From positions 485,294 through 549,293 of the forward strand of contig JAWPHD010000238.1 of assembly GCA_037043455.1 (NCBI GenBank): DNA of 64,000 nt, in the 5' to 3' direction. Shown piece after piece: positions 35,142 to 46,830 of the stretch (position 1 is its first letter; each line of letters starts with the position of its first letter). A program made the position numbers and the translations under genes. This stretch comes from Cyrtodaria siliqua. Its lineage: Eukaryota; Mollusca; Bivalvia; Adapedonta; Hiatellidae. Below the pieces are notes generated by a model that ran no database searches, was not told the origin of the DNA, and saw only the letters and a list, made by a program, of their open reading frames with translations.

Positions 35142-36069
35142 ACTGTCACGAGAGGACTCGGACCCAATTTTTATGTGTGGTGAGTTGGTAAGGCATCACC
35201 ATAAACGCCAATTCGTTGACATTTTCCAAACTGATATAGCACGCATGGGAAGATATACTAAACAATGATAACCTTTATGTCGAGGGATAAATATTTAGTC
35301 CGCACATATTTTACAAACATATACAGTATTAAAGAGCAGAAAAGAAGAATTAAAGCATGTGCAGCCAATGTGATAATATTTTTTATTCTCATTGTAAATG
35401 TATAGAAATAAAAATTTGAAACATTTGATAAAATTCATTCAATCACAACGATGAATAAACGAGCTATCAAAACAAACACTGATAATAAGTTTGGACTTCT
35501 ACGGTTGTTTTTTCAAGAGAGAATATTATGTAGTATCAGTTGTCAGTATCGCATTGTTACCGACAAGTGTGTAAACAAACGAACTTACAACAAAAATATA
35601 TGAAGGAGAACATCGACTCGTAGTGGGGGGAGAATTTAATAGTCGTTAACCAAACAATTGTAATCATATTACAACTTCAATGCAATTCAATTACGTCTAA
35701 TATTTATTGTTTACAATACTCTTTTAGTGAATAGACACTCCTTTGAGAAGCCGGAAGCAATAGCTTCTTGATAAACAAGAACACTAGCATATTTGGTGTC
35801 AGACCGGTGATAATCAGCCCATTGAACACAATGCAATATAGGCTATATTTGGAGATTAGTCACTAGTTCCACAACATTCGTTCGCTTAAATACACTTTTA
35901 TTCTGTGTATTAAACACATTTGGCTAGCAAACGGTCCATATCTGGTTTTCAACATTTCGCGTCATTCATATTTTGAAATAAATATCTGTCAAAACCACAT
36001 CTCTACCTAACCTCTGTGCTCAATACTCTCCAAAGAAATAATCCTGACAAACGCAGTAAAATACTAACT
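35142..36069. other. Intergenic, nothing recognised
   Basis: AT-rich with no open frames of note, no internal repeats and no SINE- or LINE-like text seen. Confidence 0.4.
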
Positions 36070-36093
36070 ATTCATGACATGAACGTGAAGTTG

Positions 36094-37085
36094 GCAGTAG
36101 CAGTAGCAGCAGTAGCAGTAACTACTGCTACTGCTACTGCTACTGCTGTTACTGCCAGCAGTAGTAGCAGTAGCAGAAGTTACTGCCAGCAGTAGCAGCA
36201 GTAGCAGTAGTTACTGCCAGCAGTAGCAGCAGTAGCAGTAGATACTGCTAGCAGTAGAACATCATCTCAGTAGGTATATTCATCGCGTGTTTTTCTTTGC
36301 GCATTATCTTGTTTCTACTTTCCCACCATCATGTTTAGCAGACAACCCCTTTCGCATATTTCGCAACAATCATATGTTTCCTACTGCTATTGCTACTGCT
36401 ACTGCTACTGCTAACTACTGCCAGCAGTAGCTACTGCCAGCAGTAGCAGCAGTAGCAGTAGTTACTGCCAGCAGTAGCAGCAGTAGCAGTAGATACTGCT
36501 AGCAGTAGAACATCATCTCAGTAGGTATATTTATCGCGTGTTTTTCTTTGCGCATTATGTTGTTTCTACTTTCCCACCATCATGTTTAGCAGACAACCCC
36601 TTTCGCATATTTCGCAACAATCATATGTTTCCTACTGCTATTGCTACTGCTACTGCTACTGCTAACTACTGCCAGCAGTAGCTACTGCCAGCAGTAGCAG
36701 CAGTAGCAGTAGTTACTGCCAGCAGTAGCAGCAGTAGCAGTAGATACTGCTAGCAGTAGAACATCATCTCAGTAGGTATATTCATCGCGTGTTTTTCTTT
36801 GCGCATTATGTTGTTTCTACTTTCCCACCATCATGATTAGCAGACAACCCCTTTTGCATCTTTTGCAACCATCATATGTTTGCTTCTGCTATTGCTACTG
36901 CTACTGCTACTGCTAACTACTGCCAGCAGTAGCAGCAGCAGCAGTAGCTACTGCCAGCAGCAGCAGCAGTAGAGTCAATATCATCTTAATTACGACGATA
37001 TATGATCATCGGTTATCTTCGCAGAAGTATGTTGTTTCTCTTTCCCACAATCATGTTTAACAGACAACCCCTTTCGCAACCTACT
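36094..37085. repeat. Left arm: CAGTAG/CTACTG hexamers in ~250-bp units
   Basis: A block containing GAACATCATCTCAGTAGGTA, GTGTTTTTCTTTGCGCATTA and CCACCATCATGTTTAGCAGA repeats near 36257, 36508 and 36758, each followed by hexamer runs in both orientations. Runs such as GCAGTAACTACTGC are local palindromes, so each arm can fold on itself as well as on the other arm. A fourth, diverged block (36970-37080) leads into the monomer array. Confidence 0.9.
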
Positions 37086-40050
37086 GCTACTGCTGTTTGA
37101 TTGAAAGTTCGAAAGTAGTAAAACACGTCTGGTCGTCGGATAACGAGTGTTGCCGGCGGGCAGATCAACATCATAGACACGCTGGCGCAGCGTTTTTTAA
37201 AGCCTTTTGGTAGTGCTACTAAAATCACACCATTTCAGAACGTTTATCACAATTTTGGTTCTACTGCTGTATGATTGAAAGTTCGAAAGTAGTCAAAAAC
37301 ACGTCTGGTCGTCGGGTTTCGGGTATTGCCGGCGGGCAGATCAACCACATAGACACGCTGGCGCAGAGTTTTTTTAAAGCCTTTTGGTAGTGCTACTAAA
37401 ATCACACCATTTGAGATTGTTTATCGCAGTTTTTGTTCTACTGCTGTAGTACTGGTCTGTACAGCGGTACATTTGAACGTGCGTTTTCTGTCGGATAACG
37501 AGTGTTGCCGGCGGGCAGGTCAACATCATAGACATGCTGGCGCAGTGTTTTTTAAAGCCTTTTGGTAGTGCTACTAGAATCAACCTATTTGAATTTCTTT
37601 ATCAACGTTTTAGTTCTACTGCTGTGTTACTGAGTTTGCACTGAAATATACTCGAAATGGCGTTTTGTCGGGTTTCGGGTGTTGCCGGCGGGCATATCAA
37701 TATCATAGACACGCTGGCGCAGCGTTTTTTTAAAGTATTTTGGTAGTGCTACTAAAATCTCACCATTTGAGACCGTTTATCACAGTTTTGGTTCTACTGC
37801 TGTATGATTGAAAGTTCGAAAGTAGTCAAAAACACGTCTGGTCGTCGGATGACGAGTGTTGCCGGCGGGCAGATCAACATCATAGACACGCTGGCGCAGT
37901 TTTTTATAAAAGCCTTTTGGTAGTGCTACTAAAATCACACCATTTGAGATTGTTTATCGCAGTTTTTGTTCTACTGCTGTAGTACTGAAGTCGAATAACG
38001 GTACATTTGAACGTCCGTTTTCTGTCGGATAACGAGTGTTGCCGGCGGGCAAATCAACATCATAGACATGCTGGCACAGTGTTTTTTCAAAGACCTTTGA
38101 TAGTGCTACTAGAATCAACCTATGTTGAAATTCTTTATCAACGTTTTAGTTCTACTGCTGTGTTACTGAAGTTTGCACTAAAATAGACTCGAAATAGCGT
38201 TTTTGTCGGGTTTCGGGTGTTGCCGGCGGGCAGATCAATATCATAGACACGCTGGCGCAGCGTTTTTTTAAAGTATTTTGGTAGTGCTACTAAAATCTCT
38301 CCATTTAAAACCGTTTATCACAGTTTTGGTTCTACTGCTGTATGATTGAAAGTTCGAAAGTAGTCAAAAACACGTCTGGTCGTCGGATGACGAGTGTTGC
38401 CGGCGGGCAGATCAACATCATAGACACGCTGGCGCAGTTTTTTATAAAAGCCTTTTGGTAGTGCTACTAAAATCACACCATTTGAGATTGTTTATCGCAG
38501 TTTTTGTTCTACTGCTGTAGTACTGAAGTCGAATAACGGTACATTAGAACGTGCGTTTTCTGTCGGATAACGAGTGTTGCCGGCGGGCAGATCAACCTCA
38601 TATACATGCTGGCGCAGTGTTTTTTTAAAGCCTTTTGGTAGTGCTACTAGAATCAACCTATTTGAAATTCGTTATCAACGTTTTAGTTCTACTGCTGTGT
38701 TACTGAAGTTTGCACTGAAATAGACTCGAAATGGCCATTTTGTCGGGTTTCGGGTGTTGCCGGCGGGCTGATCAACATCATAGACACGCTGGCGCTGCGT
38801 TTTTTAAAGCCTTTTGGTAGTGCTACTAAAATCACACCATATGAGACCATTTATCACAATTTTGGTTCTACTGCTGTATGTTTGAAAGTTCGAAAGTAGT
38901 CAAAAACACGTCTGGTCGTCGGATAACGAGTGTTGCCGGCGGGCATATCGACATCATAGACATGCTGGTGCAGTGTTTTTTTAAAGCCTTTTGGTAGTGC
39001 TACTAAAATCAACCTATTTGAAATTCTTTATCAACGTTTTAGTTCTACTGCTGTGTTACTGAAATTTGCACTGAAATAGACTCGAAATGGACATTTTATC
39101 AGGTTTGGGTGTTGCCGGGGGCAGATCAATATCATAGACACGCTGGCGCAGTGTTTTTTTAAAGCCTTTTGGTAGTGCTACTAAAATCACACCATTTGAG
39201 ACCGTTCATCACAATTTTGGTTCTACTGGTGTATGATTGAAAGTTCGAAAGTAGTCAAAAACACGTCTGGTCGTCGGATAACTAGTGTTGCCGGCGGGCA
39301 GATCAACATCATAGACATGCTGGCGCAGTGTTTTTTTAAAGCCTTTTGGTAGTGCTACTAAAATCAACCTATTTGAAATTCGTTATCAACGTTTTAGTTC
39401 TACTGCTGTGTTATTGAAGTTTGCACTGAAATAGACTCGAAATGGCCATTTTGTCGGGTTTCGGGTGTTGCCGGCGGGCAGATCAACATCATAGACACGC
39501 TGGCGCAGCGTTTTTTTAAAGCCTTTTGGTAGTGCTACTAAAATCACACCATTTGAGACCGCTCATCACAATCTTGGTTTTGCTGCTGTATGATTGAAAG
39601 TTCGAAAGTAGTCAAAAACACGACTGGTCGTCGGATAACAAGTGTTGCCGCCGGGCAGATCAACATCATAGACACGCTGACGCAGTTTTTTTAAAGCCTT
39701 TTGGTAGTGCTACTAAAATCACACCATTTCAGATTGTTTATCGCAGTTTTTGTTCTACTGCTGTAGTACTGAAGTCTGTACAGCGGTACATTTGAACGTG
39801 CGTTTTCTGTCGGATAACGAGTGTTGCCGGCGTGCATATCAACATCATAGACACGCTGGCGCAGTGTTTTTTTAAAACCTTTTGGTAGTGCTATTAAAAT
39901 CAACCTATTTGAAAAAAATTATCAACGTTTTAGTTCTACTACTGTGTTACTGAAGTTTGCACTGAAATAGACTCGAAATGGCCATTCTGTTTCGGGTGTT
40001 GCCGGTGGACAGATCAACATCATAGACACGCTGGCGCAGCGTTTTTTAAA
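37086..40050 (+). repeat. ~179-bp monomer array, forward orientation, higher-order A-B-C pattern
   Basis: About sixteen monomers share GTGTTGCCGGCGGGCAGATC, CATAGACACGCTGGCGCAG and CCTTTTGGTAGTGCTACTAA. Three types differ in the segment after TTCTACTGCTGT. Type A has AAAACACGTCTGGTCGTCGG, type B has GTACATTTGAACGTGCGTTT, and type C has TTGCACTGAAATAGACTCG. Reading order is about A-B-C, A-B-C, A-B-C, then A-C, A-C, A-B-C, giving a higher-order period near 540 bp. Confidence 0.9.
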
Positions 40051-41405
40051 CAATCTCAAATGGTGTGATTTTAGTAGCACTACCAAAAGGCTTTAAAAAA
40101 AACTGCGCCAGCGTGTCTATGATGTTGATCTCGTTATCCGACGACCAGACGTGTTTTTCACTACTTTCGAATGTTCAATCATACAGCAGTAGAACCAAAA
40201 TTGTGATAAACGGTCTCAAATGGTATGATTTTAGTAGCACTACCAAAAGGCTTTAAAAAAAACGCTGCGCCAGCGTGTCTATGATGTTGATCCGCCCGCC
40301 GGCAACACCCGAAACCCGACAAAATGGCCATTTCGGGTATATTTCAGTGCAAACTTCAGTAACACAGCAGTATAACTAAAACGTTGATAAATAATTTCAA
40401 ATAGGTTGATTTTAGTAGCACTACCAAAAGGCTTTTAAAAAACACTGCGCCAGCATGTCTATGATGTTGATCTGCCCGCCGGCAACACTCGTTATCCGAC
40501 AGAAAACGCACGTTCAAATGTACCGTTGTACATACTTAGTACTACAGCAGTAGAACAAAAACTGCGATAAACAATCTCAAATGGTGTGATTTTACTAGCA
40601 CTACCAAAAGGCTTTAAAAAAAACTGCGCCAGCGTGTCTAGGATGTTGATCTGCCCGCCGGCAACACTCGTTATCCGACGACCAGACGTGTTTTTGACTA
40701 CTTTCGAACTTTCAATCATACAGCAGTAGAACCAAAAGTGTGATAAACGGTGTCAAATGGTGTGATTTTAGTAGCACTACCAAAAGGCTTTAAAAAAACG
40801 CTGCGCCAGCGTGTCTATGATGTTGATCTGGCCGCCGGCAACACCCGAAACCCGACAAAATGGCCATTTCGAGTCTATTTCAGTGCAAACTTCAGTAACA
40901 CAGCAGTAGAACTAAAACGTTGATAAAGAATTTCAAATAGGTTGATTTTAGTAGCACTACCAAAAGGCTTTAAAAAAACCACTGCGCCAGCATGTTTATG
41001 ATGTTGATCTGCCCGCCGGCAACACTCGTTATTCGACAGAAAACGCTCGTTCAAATGTACCGCTGTACAGACTTCAGTACTACAGCAGTAGAACAAAAAC
41101 TGTGATAAACTATCTCAAATGTTGTGATTTTAATAGCACTACCAAAAGGCTTTAAAAAAAACACTGCGCCAGCATGTCGATGATGTTGATCTGCCCGCCG
41201 GCAACACTCGTTATCCGACAGAAAACGCACGTTCAAATGTACCGCTGTACACACTTCAGGACTGCAGCATTAGAACAAAAACTGCGATAAACAATCTCGT
41301 CGGGTGATATTAGTAGGTTGGCCATCAGGCTTTTAAAACCCGTGAGACCGCATGTCTATGAGGTTGATCTTCCCGCCGGCGACACTCGTTATCCGACAAC
41401 AAGAC
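40051..41405 (-). repeat. Same monomer array, reverse orientation
   Basis: From 40051 the monomers appear as reverse complements in the order A, C, B, A, C, B, B, followed by a diverged copy (41285-41405). Read on the minus strand this again gives A-B-C order. At the junction GTTTTTTAAA meets CAATCTCAAATGG, so two monomers are fused head to head with about 50-60 bases lost. Confidence 0.9.
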
Positions 41406-42602
41406 CTATTTTTGTTTAATAAGTTTCAACTGTAACGGTTGAGAATGAAGTGCGAAAGAGGTTGTCTATTATGGTTAGAAATGGAAAGTAGAAACAACAA
41501 TGAAACAACAATAGATGTTGATGGTAGTGCTTCTACTGCTCTACTGCATCTACTGCTAGAAGTATATACTTCTACTGCTACTGATACTACTTGTAGTATT
41601 TACTGCTACTGCTCCTACTGCTAGCAGTAACTAAAAAGTCACAGCATTAACGGTAGGGAAACAGATATAATAGTATATACTTGATATTGGCGAAACGGTT
41701 GTGTTATGAAACATGATGGTTGAAAATTGAACTTATATTCTTGCGATGAGTATATCTATTGAGATGGTGCTCTACTACCTACTGCTACTGCTGGCAGTAG
41801 CTACTGCTACTGCTGCTACTGCTGGCAGTAGTTAGCAGTAGCAGTAGCAGTAGCAATATCAGTAGCAAACATATGATGGTTACGAAAGTGGTTGTCTGTT
41901 AAACATGATGGTGGGAAAGTAGAAACAACATACTTGCGTAAAGAAAACATATATCGTCATAATTACGATGACTATTGACTCTACTGGTGCTACTGCAGTA
42001 GCAGTAGCAATAGCAGTAGCAAAAGGAGTAGCAAACATATGATGGTTGCGAAAGGGGTTGTATGTTAAACATGATTGTGGGAAAGTAGAAACAACATACT
42101 TGCGCAAAGAAAACACCATATATCGTTGATCATATATCGTCGTAATTAAAATGATATTGACTCTACTACTGCTACTGCTGGCAGTAGCTGCTACTGCTGC
42201 TACTGCTGGCAGTAGTTAGCAGTAGCAGTAGCAATAGCTACTGATGGCAGTAGTTAGCAGTAGCAGTAGCAATAGCAGTAGCAATAGCAGTAGCAAACAT
42301 ATGATGGTTGCGAAAGATGCGAAAGGAGTTGTCTGCTAAACATGATGGTGGGAGAGTAGAAACAACATACATGCGCAAAGAAATATCATATATCAACGCA
42401 AAGAAAACACTTGCGACGAATATACCTACTGAGATGATGCTATACTGCTAGCAGTAACTACTGCTACTAATGCTACTGCTGGCAGTAACTACGCTGGCAG
42501 TGACTACTGCTGGCAGTAACTACTGCTACTGCTACTACTGCTGACAGTAACTACTGCTACTGCTGTTACTGCTGCTACTGCTACTGCCAACTTCACGTTC
42601 AT
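41406..42602. repeat. Right arm: hexamer repeats, mirror of the left arm
   Basis: The blocks TGCGAAAGGGGTTGT, AAACATGATGGTGGGA and AAGTAGAAACAACATAC are the inverse of left-arm blocks and recur near 41880, 42045 and 42320. They alternate with CTACTG/CAGTAG runs. The arm is more diverged than the left one, with extra hexamer variants near 41520-41630. Confidence 0.9.
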
Positions 42603-42799
42603 ATTCATGACAACAGACATACTACTTTAACCTCAGGTTAGATTTAACAATGAAATAGAAACTAATCTTGGGAAAAACACATGCAAACTAGAAACTGTGG
42701 ATTCTTTCAAGGAATTATTTCAGCACCCTACGACCCGGAAGTACTTCCTGACTGGTCTGACACCATATGATATTGTAATCGGACCGGAAAAATAACAAA

Positions 42800-43245
42800 T
42801 ACATATTAAGGCACTCAGGGACCTCTTGCATGTAAAGCGGACGCTCTACCGATATCGCCGTAAAAGCTAGCTCTGCGGGGAGACGGTAGTAACGGGCTTA
42901 TAAACCTATCTATTTACATACCCCACAACTGAGTCCTATTACATACCTCCAACCCTTTTATTTTTGACATTTGAAACCATCAGATATCACACAACACATA
43001 TAGACAACAACATATACAATGATGTAGGCATCTGGACATAACCTCATACAATGCCCACCCAGATTGTGGGCATCGTATAAGGTCAATAAATATTTAGGCA
43101 CTCGGCAGGTTTGAACTCGGGACCCCTTGCACGTGAAACGGACGCTCTACCGATATCGCCATAAAAGATAGCTCTGCGGCGAGACAGTGGTAACGGGCTT
43201 ATAGACCTATCTACATACCCCACAACTGAGTCCAATTACAATATA
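42800..43245 (-). mobile_element. Two copies of a tRNA-like SINE-type repeat
   Basis: On the minus strand both copies contain GGCGATATCGGTAGAGCGTC followed about 25 bases later by a B-box-like segment (GAGTTCAAACCTG in the copy at 43080-43180). The two copies (about 42800-42950 and 43085-43245) share GACGCTCTACCGATATCGCC, ACGGGCTTATA and CATACCCCACAACTGAGTCC. They look like tRNA-derived sequences, not functional tRNA genes. Confidence 0.5.
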
Positions 43246-43529
43246 CCATTTATCATTCTATTTTAAAGAAAAACTCAAAGGATTGACGGAAAAAATTGGT
43301 AATTCAGAAATTTAAGTGGTTATAGTATACGTTTAGATGTGTATTCTCATAATAAACGAACTGTCAGAAGTATGTATTGATGAAGCATCAATGGATGTGT
43401 AAAGATTGTTAATACTATTAAGACAGAACTCGACAGAGCTCCGATATGTTTTGGGAAAAGATCAGTAATGTGTTATATATATTGGTTTACACATATTTAC
43501 ATATACAAGTATATATAAACAAGAGTGTC

Positions 43530-44160
43530 GAATATCACAAAATCGCTCACGTAATGACTTTGTCCATTGTAGAAACTTGGAACAGTAACATTGTCAGAAG
43601 TTGGTGAGATAAAAGAAGGTAATTTAAGAAACCATATTCCATTTCCCCACTTTATAATCCTTGTAAAACTGTGATCCCTTGTGCGGGGTCAAATGTAACC
43701 TACGGTCACCATTCAAACAAACTTGGTAAAGGATCATGGGCATAAACATGAGAGTCAGCTAGCCCTGAATCGCCCATCTTATGACCTTGTCCATTGCAGA
43801 GACTTGTAACAGTAACAAACGTGGATGATATAAGAGGTCTGGTAGGGTAAGAGAAGAGTTGTCATGTTTTCGCCCTTTATAAGTTCATGCGAAACTGTGA
43901 CCCCTGTGGCAGGGCGAAATGTCTACTGCTTGCATGGGTGCGGTTTTTTGTTTGTTGTTGTTGTTTTTGTTGTTGTTGTTAAAGCTTTCGAGTTTTATAG
44001 TAACGGTAGTGACCTTGGATGTCGTTTTAACCTAATTTTAAAATTTTTGAAGTTTGATCAAAGTTTACCAAGCGATTTCTGAGGAGAAGTCGTTTAAAGC
44101 GGCAAAAGTTGACGACGACGGACGGACGGACGGACGGACGGTCGACGTAAGAGTTATCCC
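43530..44160. repeat. Two diverged copies of a dispersed repeat with GACGG tail
   Basis: The paired phrases ACTTGGAACAGTAACA and ACTTGTAACAGTAACA, CTGTGATCCCTTGTGC and CTGTGACCCCTGTGGC recur about 230 bases apart. The stretch ends with AGTCGTTTAAAGC...GACGGACGGACGGACGG. No gene. Confidence 0.6.
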
Positions 44161-44333
44161 AAGGTTTCTCCATAGGTGAGAAAAACACACAAAAAAACAA
44201 CAACACAAAAAACAACAACAAAAACAAACAATAAACACACACACAAAACGCAAAAGTATATGAACGTTCCAAGACGGACATGGAATCCATCTATCACAAT
44301 GAAGTAGAGTATGCTTATAGAGGATCATACATG

Positions 44334-44521
44334 ATTGATTTTAATAAACGAGTTGGATAAAATGATAGGATACGAGGCTCTTGCGATAAAATGATAGGAT
44401 ACGAGGCTCTTGCGATAAAATGATAAAATGATAGGATACGAGGCTCTTGCGATAAAATGATAGGATACGAGGCTCTTGCCGAGTATCCTATCTTTTTATC
44501 CAACGAGTTTATTAAAGTCAA
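44334..44521. mobile_element. Small fold-back element around a 29-bp tandem repeat
   Basis: TTTTAATAAACGAGTTGGAT at the left mirrors ATCCAACGAGTTTATTAAA at the right. The arms are about 38 bases including GATAGGATAC/GTATCCTATC. Between them GATAAAATGATAGGATACGA followed by GGCTCTTGC repeats four times, with one small internal expansion. Confidence 0.75.
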
Positions 44522-45229
44522 TAACACACAGTCACGAATGTAAGATTATGTTTATCACATAACCCACCTACGACGTGGTAGTTTCACTTTATAGGCCGTG
44601 TGCTGCTACCCAAATTTTGACATATTGGTACCACTCAAGCTGGCAAATTCTAATATGCATTTTCGGAAAGGTCAATGTCTTACGCTTATTTTAAGCCAGG
44701 ATAGTATTTTTAGTTCGGTAGCTTTAGTGTGTAAAACTATTGTTTCATAAAGGGAGGTAATTTTTAAGAAAATGTTCTAAACTGATATACAAATAGATGT
44801 ATGGCATGGATTAACTCCACCAAATTTGTTTTTGTGTATTTGATTGCGTTCAAAATGGTTACGTTAGTCATGTAAACATATAACAGTTCAAAAGTTCAAC
44901 CCTTAAAAACGTATAAAAACATATTGAAGCAAACATTCAACCATTTTAATCATTAAACGCACATTCTATCGAAATAAGGTAACCAAACAAATTAGAATAC
45001 ATTTATACTTTTTAAGCAAATTACATGTAAATATAGTTTTTTAGATTCTGCATATACGAAACAATACGAAATAATATAAACGTCTGACCTCTCTGTAATA
45101 AATGTGTTGCTATAAAGGGAGATAATAAAGTACACTTTTAAGATTTTAATTAGAAAAATAAAGCTAAGATTAAAAAATGATTTACAGAAATGTTACAATT
45201 CAAAGTTCCATTTTATTTGTCTTTGTGTA

Positions 45230-45580
45230 ACCTTCGTAGCATGGCAGACAGGTAGAGATTGCTCTGTCCGTAGTCTGTCTTCATTGATCGTCTTCGTCCG
45301 TCTGTCCGTCACGCTTTAACCTGCAACCTGAACTTGGTCATAACTTAAAAAATATTTCACCTATGTTCATAAAACTTCATAAATATCTTCATCTCACCCC
45401 AAAGTCGTTACACATGTCTAATAACTTTGTTTTTTATATCGGCAAAGTTATGCCCCTTTCCATTAAACCTTTACCTGCAACCTGACCTAGCTTATAACGT
45501 TAAATAAGCACATGACAATCTACAAAAGTGTTCCGCGGAACACCCTTCTCGTTATTTATTTAACATATGCAAAAGCCTAT
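45230..45580. repeat. Dispersed repeat, reverse copy with GTCCGTCTGTCCGTC end
   Basis: It contains CGTCCGTCTGTCCGTC and tandem CCTGCAACCTGA-CT blocks (45320 and 45475). AAGTTATGCCCCTTT is typical of invertebrate repeats of the same class as 49860-51230. No coding signal. Confidence 0.5.
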
Positions 45581-46115
45581 GTGATTATCAGCCCTTGATT
45601 CCATCCATTCATTATATACTGGTGTTAAATTCACATTCACACTAAAAATATGTATAGCATAATGGAATAGTACACCACTGTTAAAAAAAGAAAAAAATAT
45701 TTTTGATATTTAAAATGATACACATGAAAAGCGTGCACTTACATTGTAAACTGAAACGTGGTAAGGTATAACGTTCGGATGAACAGTTTATTAGTTTTGT
45801 TATTTGGTTTGGACCGAATATAGACATGATAATGATCAATTGGTTTTGTTTGGCAATGTTTCTATTCAAAATAGTCACTCAGTTCTGTTTAACACATCCA
45901 CAAATACAGTTGCCGGTTATAAAAAAATTACAGAGAAAGTCCGTCTATGTCATCATACTATAACTTTGAGATTATTTCGAAACTACATGTCATTGAAAGA
46001 ATATCTTTGCCTTTTTACAATGGTGCACTTTGAAATTTGGAAGATGTGATAACATGGTTTAATTTATTTAGAAATGATGTCTCGTCTGCTCTCGCTGGAT
46101 AAATAGAACAATTTA

Positions 46116-46145
46116 TTTGACATTAAAAAAAAAAAAAAAAAAAAA
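46116..46145. repeat. A-run
   Basis: About 28 consecutive A residues; no attached retroelement body was recognised. Confidence 0.9.
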
Positions 46146-46719
46146 ATTGCCGTCATACTTTTTGGATAAAAAGGGCATATTTCAGCCATATACGTATTAT
46201 TTCTGATATTATGTTCACGTAAATAATTTTGAAGTACTGTCATGTACATTATGGTTGACATTGCTCATGCCTAAAGTATGCATTTGGTTGAAAATTTCAC
46301 TTGACCATACCCCATCCATTTTGGAGTTTGTGTTTATATAAAGATGGCAGATAAATAGTCCTTCAATATTCAGCATCTAACGAGTGTTACACGTGATGCA
46401 AGTTAACACAGGGTAGATACAAAGGCAATGTTGCAAGGAGATTTGAAAGACTAGCACAGCAGTCTTTGCTTCAGTTCTTGGGAGTAGGAAAATCGTTCTT
46501 AAATGAAAACAACTGATTTACAAAGTAGTTTGAGTATATGACTGCTGACATAAAAGTATAATCTAGATACCGCTAAGGCAATAGGACAGATCATCCTGAC
46601 AGACATGTTTTGAAAGACGGTAGTTAAATATTATCTTAAACAGCAGGTTGTCTAAATGGACACACGGTCTATAGTAAAATCTGATGGTGAGATTTTCCAA
46701 TCCAATCCACCACTCAGTA

Positions 46720-46830
46720 GAATGGGCATACAACAAGCTGTTGTAATGAGACCCTGGAATAAATATCAAGTGGCTATCAGTTAATAATAATCCAATGTCT
46801 CATTACAACGGCTTGTTGTATGTCCATCCT
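46720..46830. repeat. Hairpin-forming inverted repeat
   Basis: GGGCATACAACAAGCTGTTG followed by TAATGAGAC is mirrored by GTCTCATTACAACGGCTTGT about 70 bases on. No flanking duplication was found. Confidence 0.6.

Larger units (their letters stand above)
36079..42602. mobile_element. 6.5-kb fold-back element with 9-bp TSD
   Basis: The left terminus ATGAACGTGAAGTTGGCAGT and the right terminus ACTGCCAACTTCACGTTCAT are perfect inverses. ATTCATGAC is repeated at 36070-36078 and 42603-42611. Inside, left and right arms of CAGTAG/CTACTG hexamers interleaved with unique-looking blocks mirror each other. They enclose a tandem array of about 179-bp monomers that reverses orientation near 40050. The plan of long inverted arms made of short repeats plus a 9-bp duplication is that of Drosophila FB fold-back elements, which are relatives of Mutator-type (Rehavkus) transposons. 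That kinship is inferred from architecture only. No transposase was recognised; all open frames inside are by-products of the repeats. Confidence 0.85.

Noticed and set aside
37013..41254. Repeated short minus- and plus-strand frames beginning MILVALPKGFKK or similar
   Set aside because: They are by-products of the ~179-bp monomer array and appear wherever a monomer lacks a stop by chance.
36094..42602. CAG-type trinucleotide expansion or coding polyglutamine tract
   Set aside because: The unit is CAGTAG, which contains an in-frame TAG, and it alternates in orientation. It cannot encode a homopolymer.
43864..44082. 72-aa plus-strand frame with a hydrophobic valine stretch
   Set aside because: The hydrophobic run comes from a GTT-type microsatellite within a dispersed repeat.
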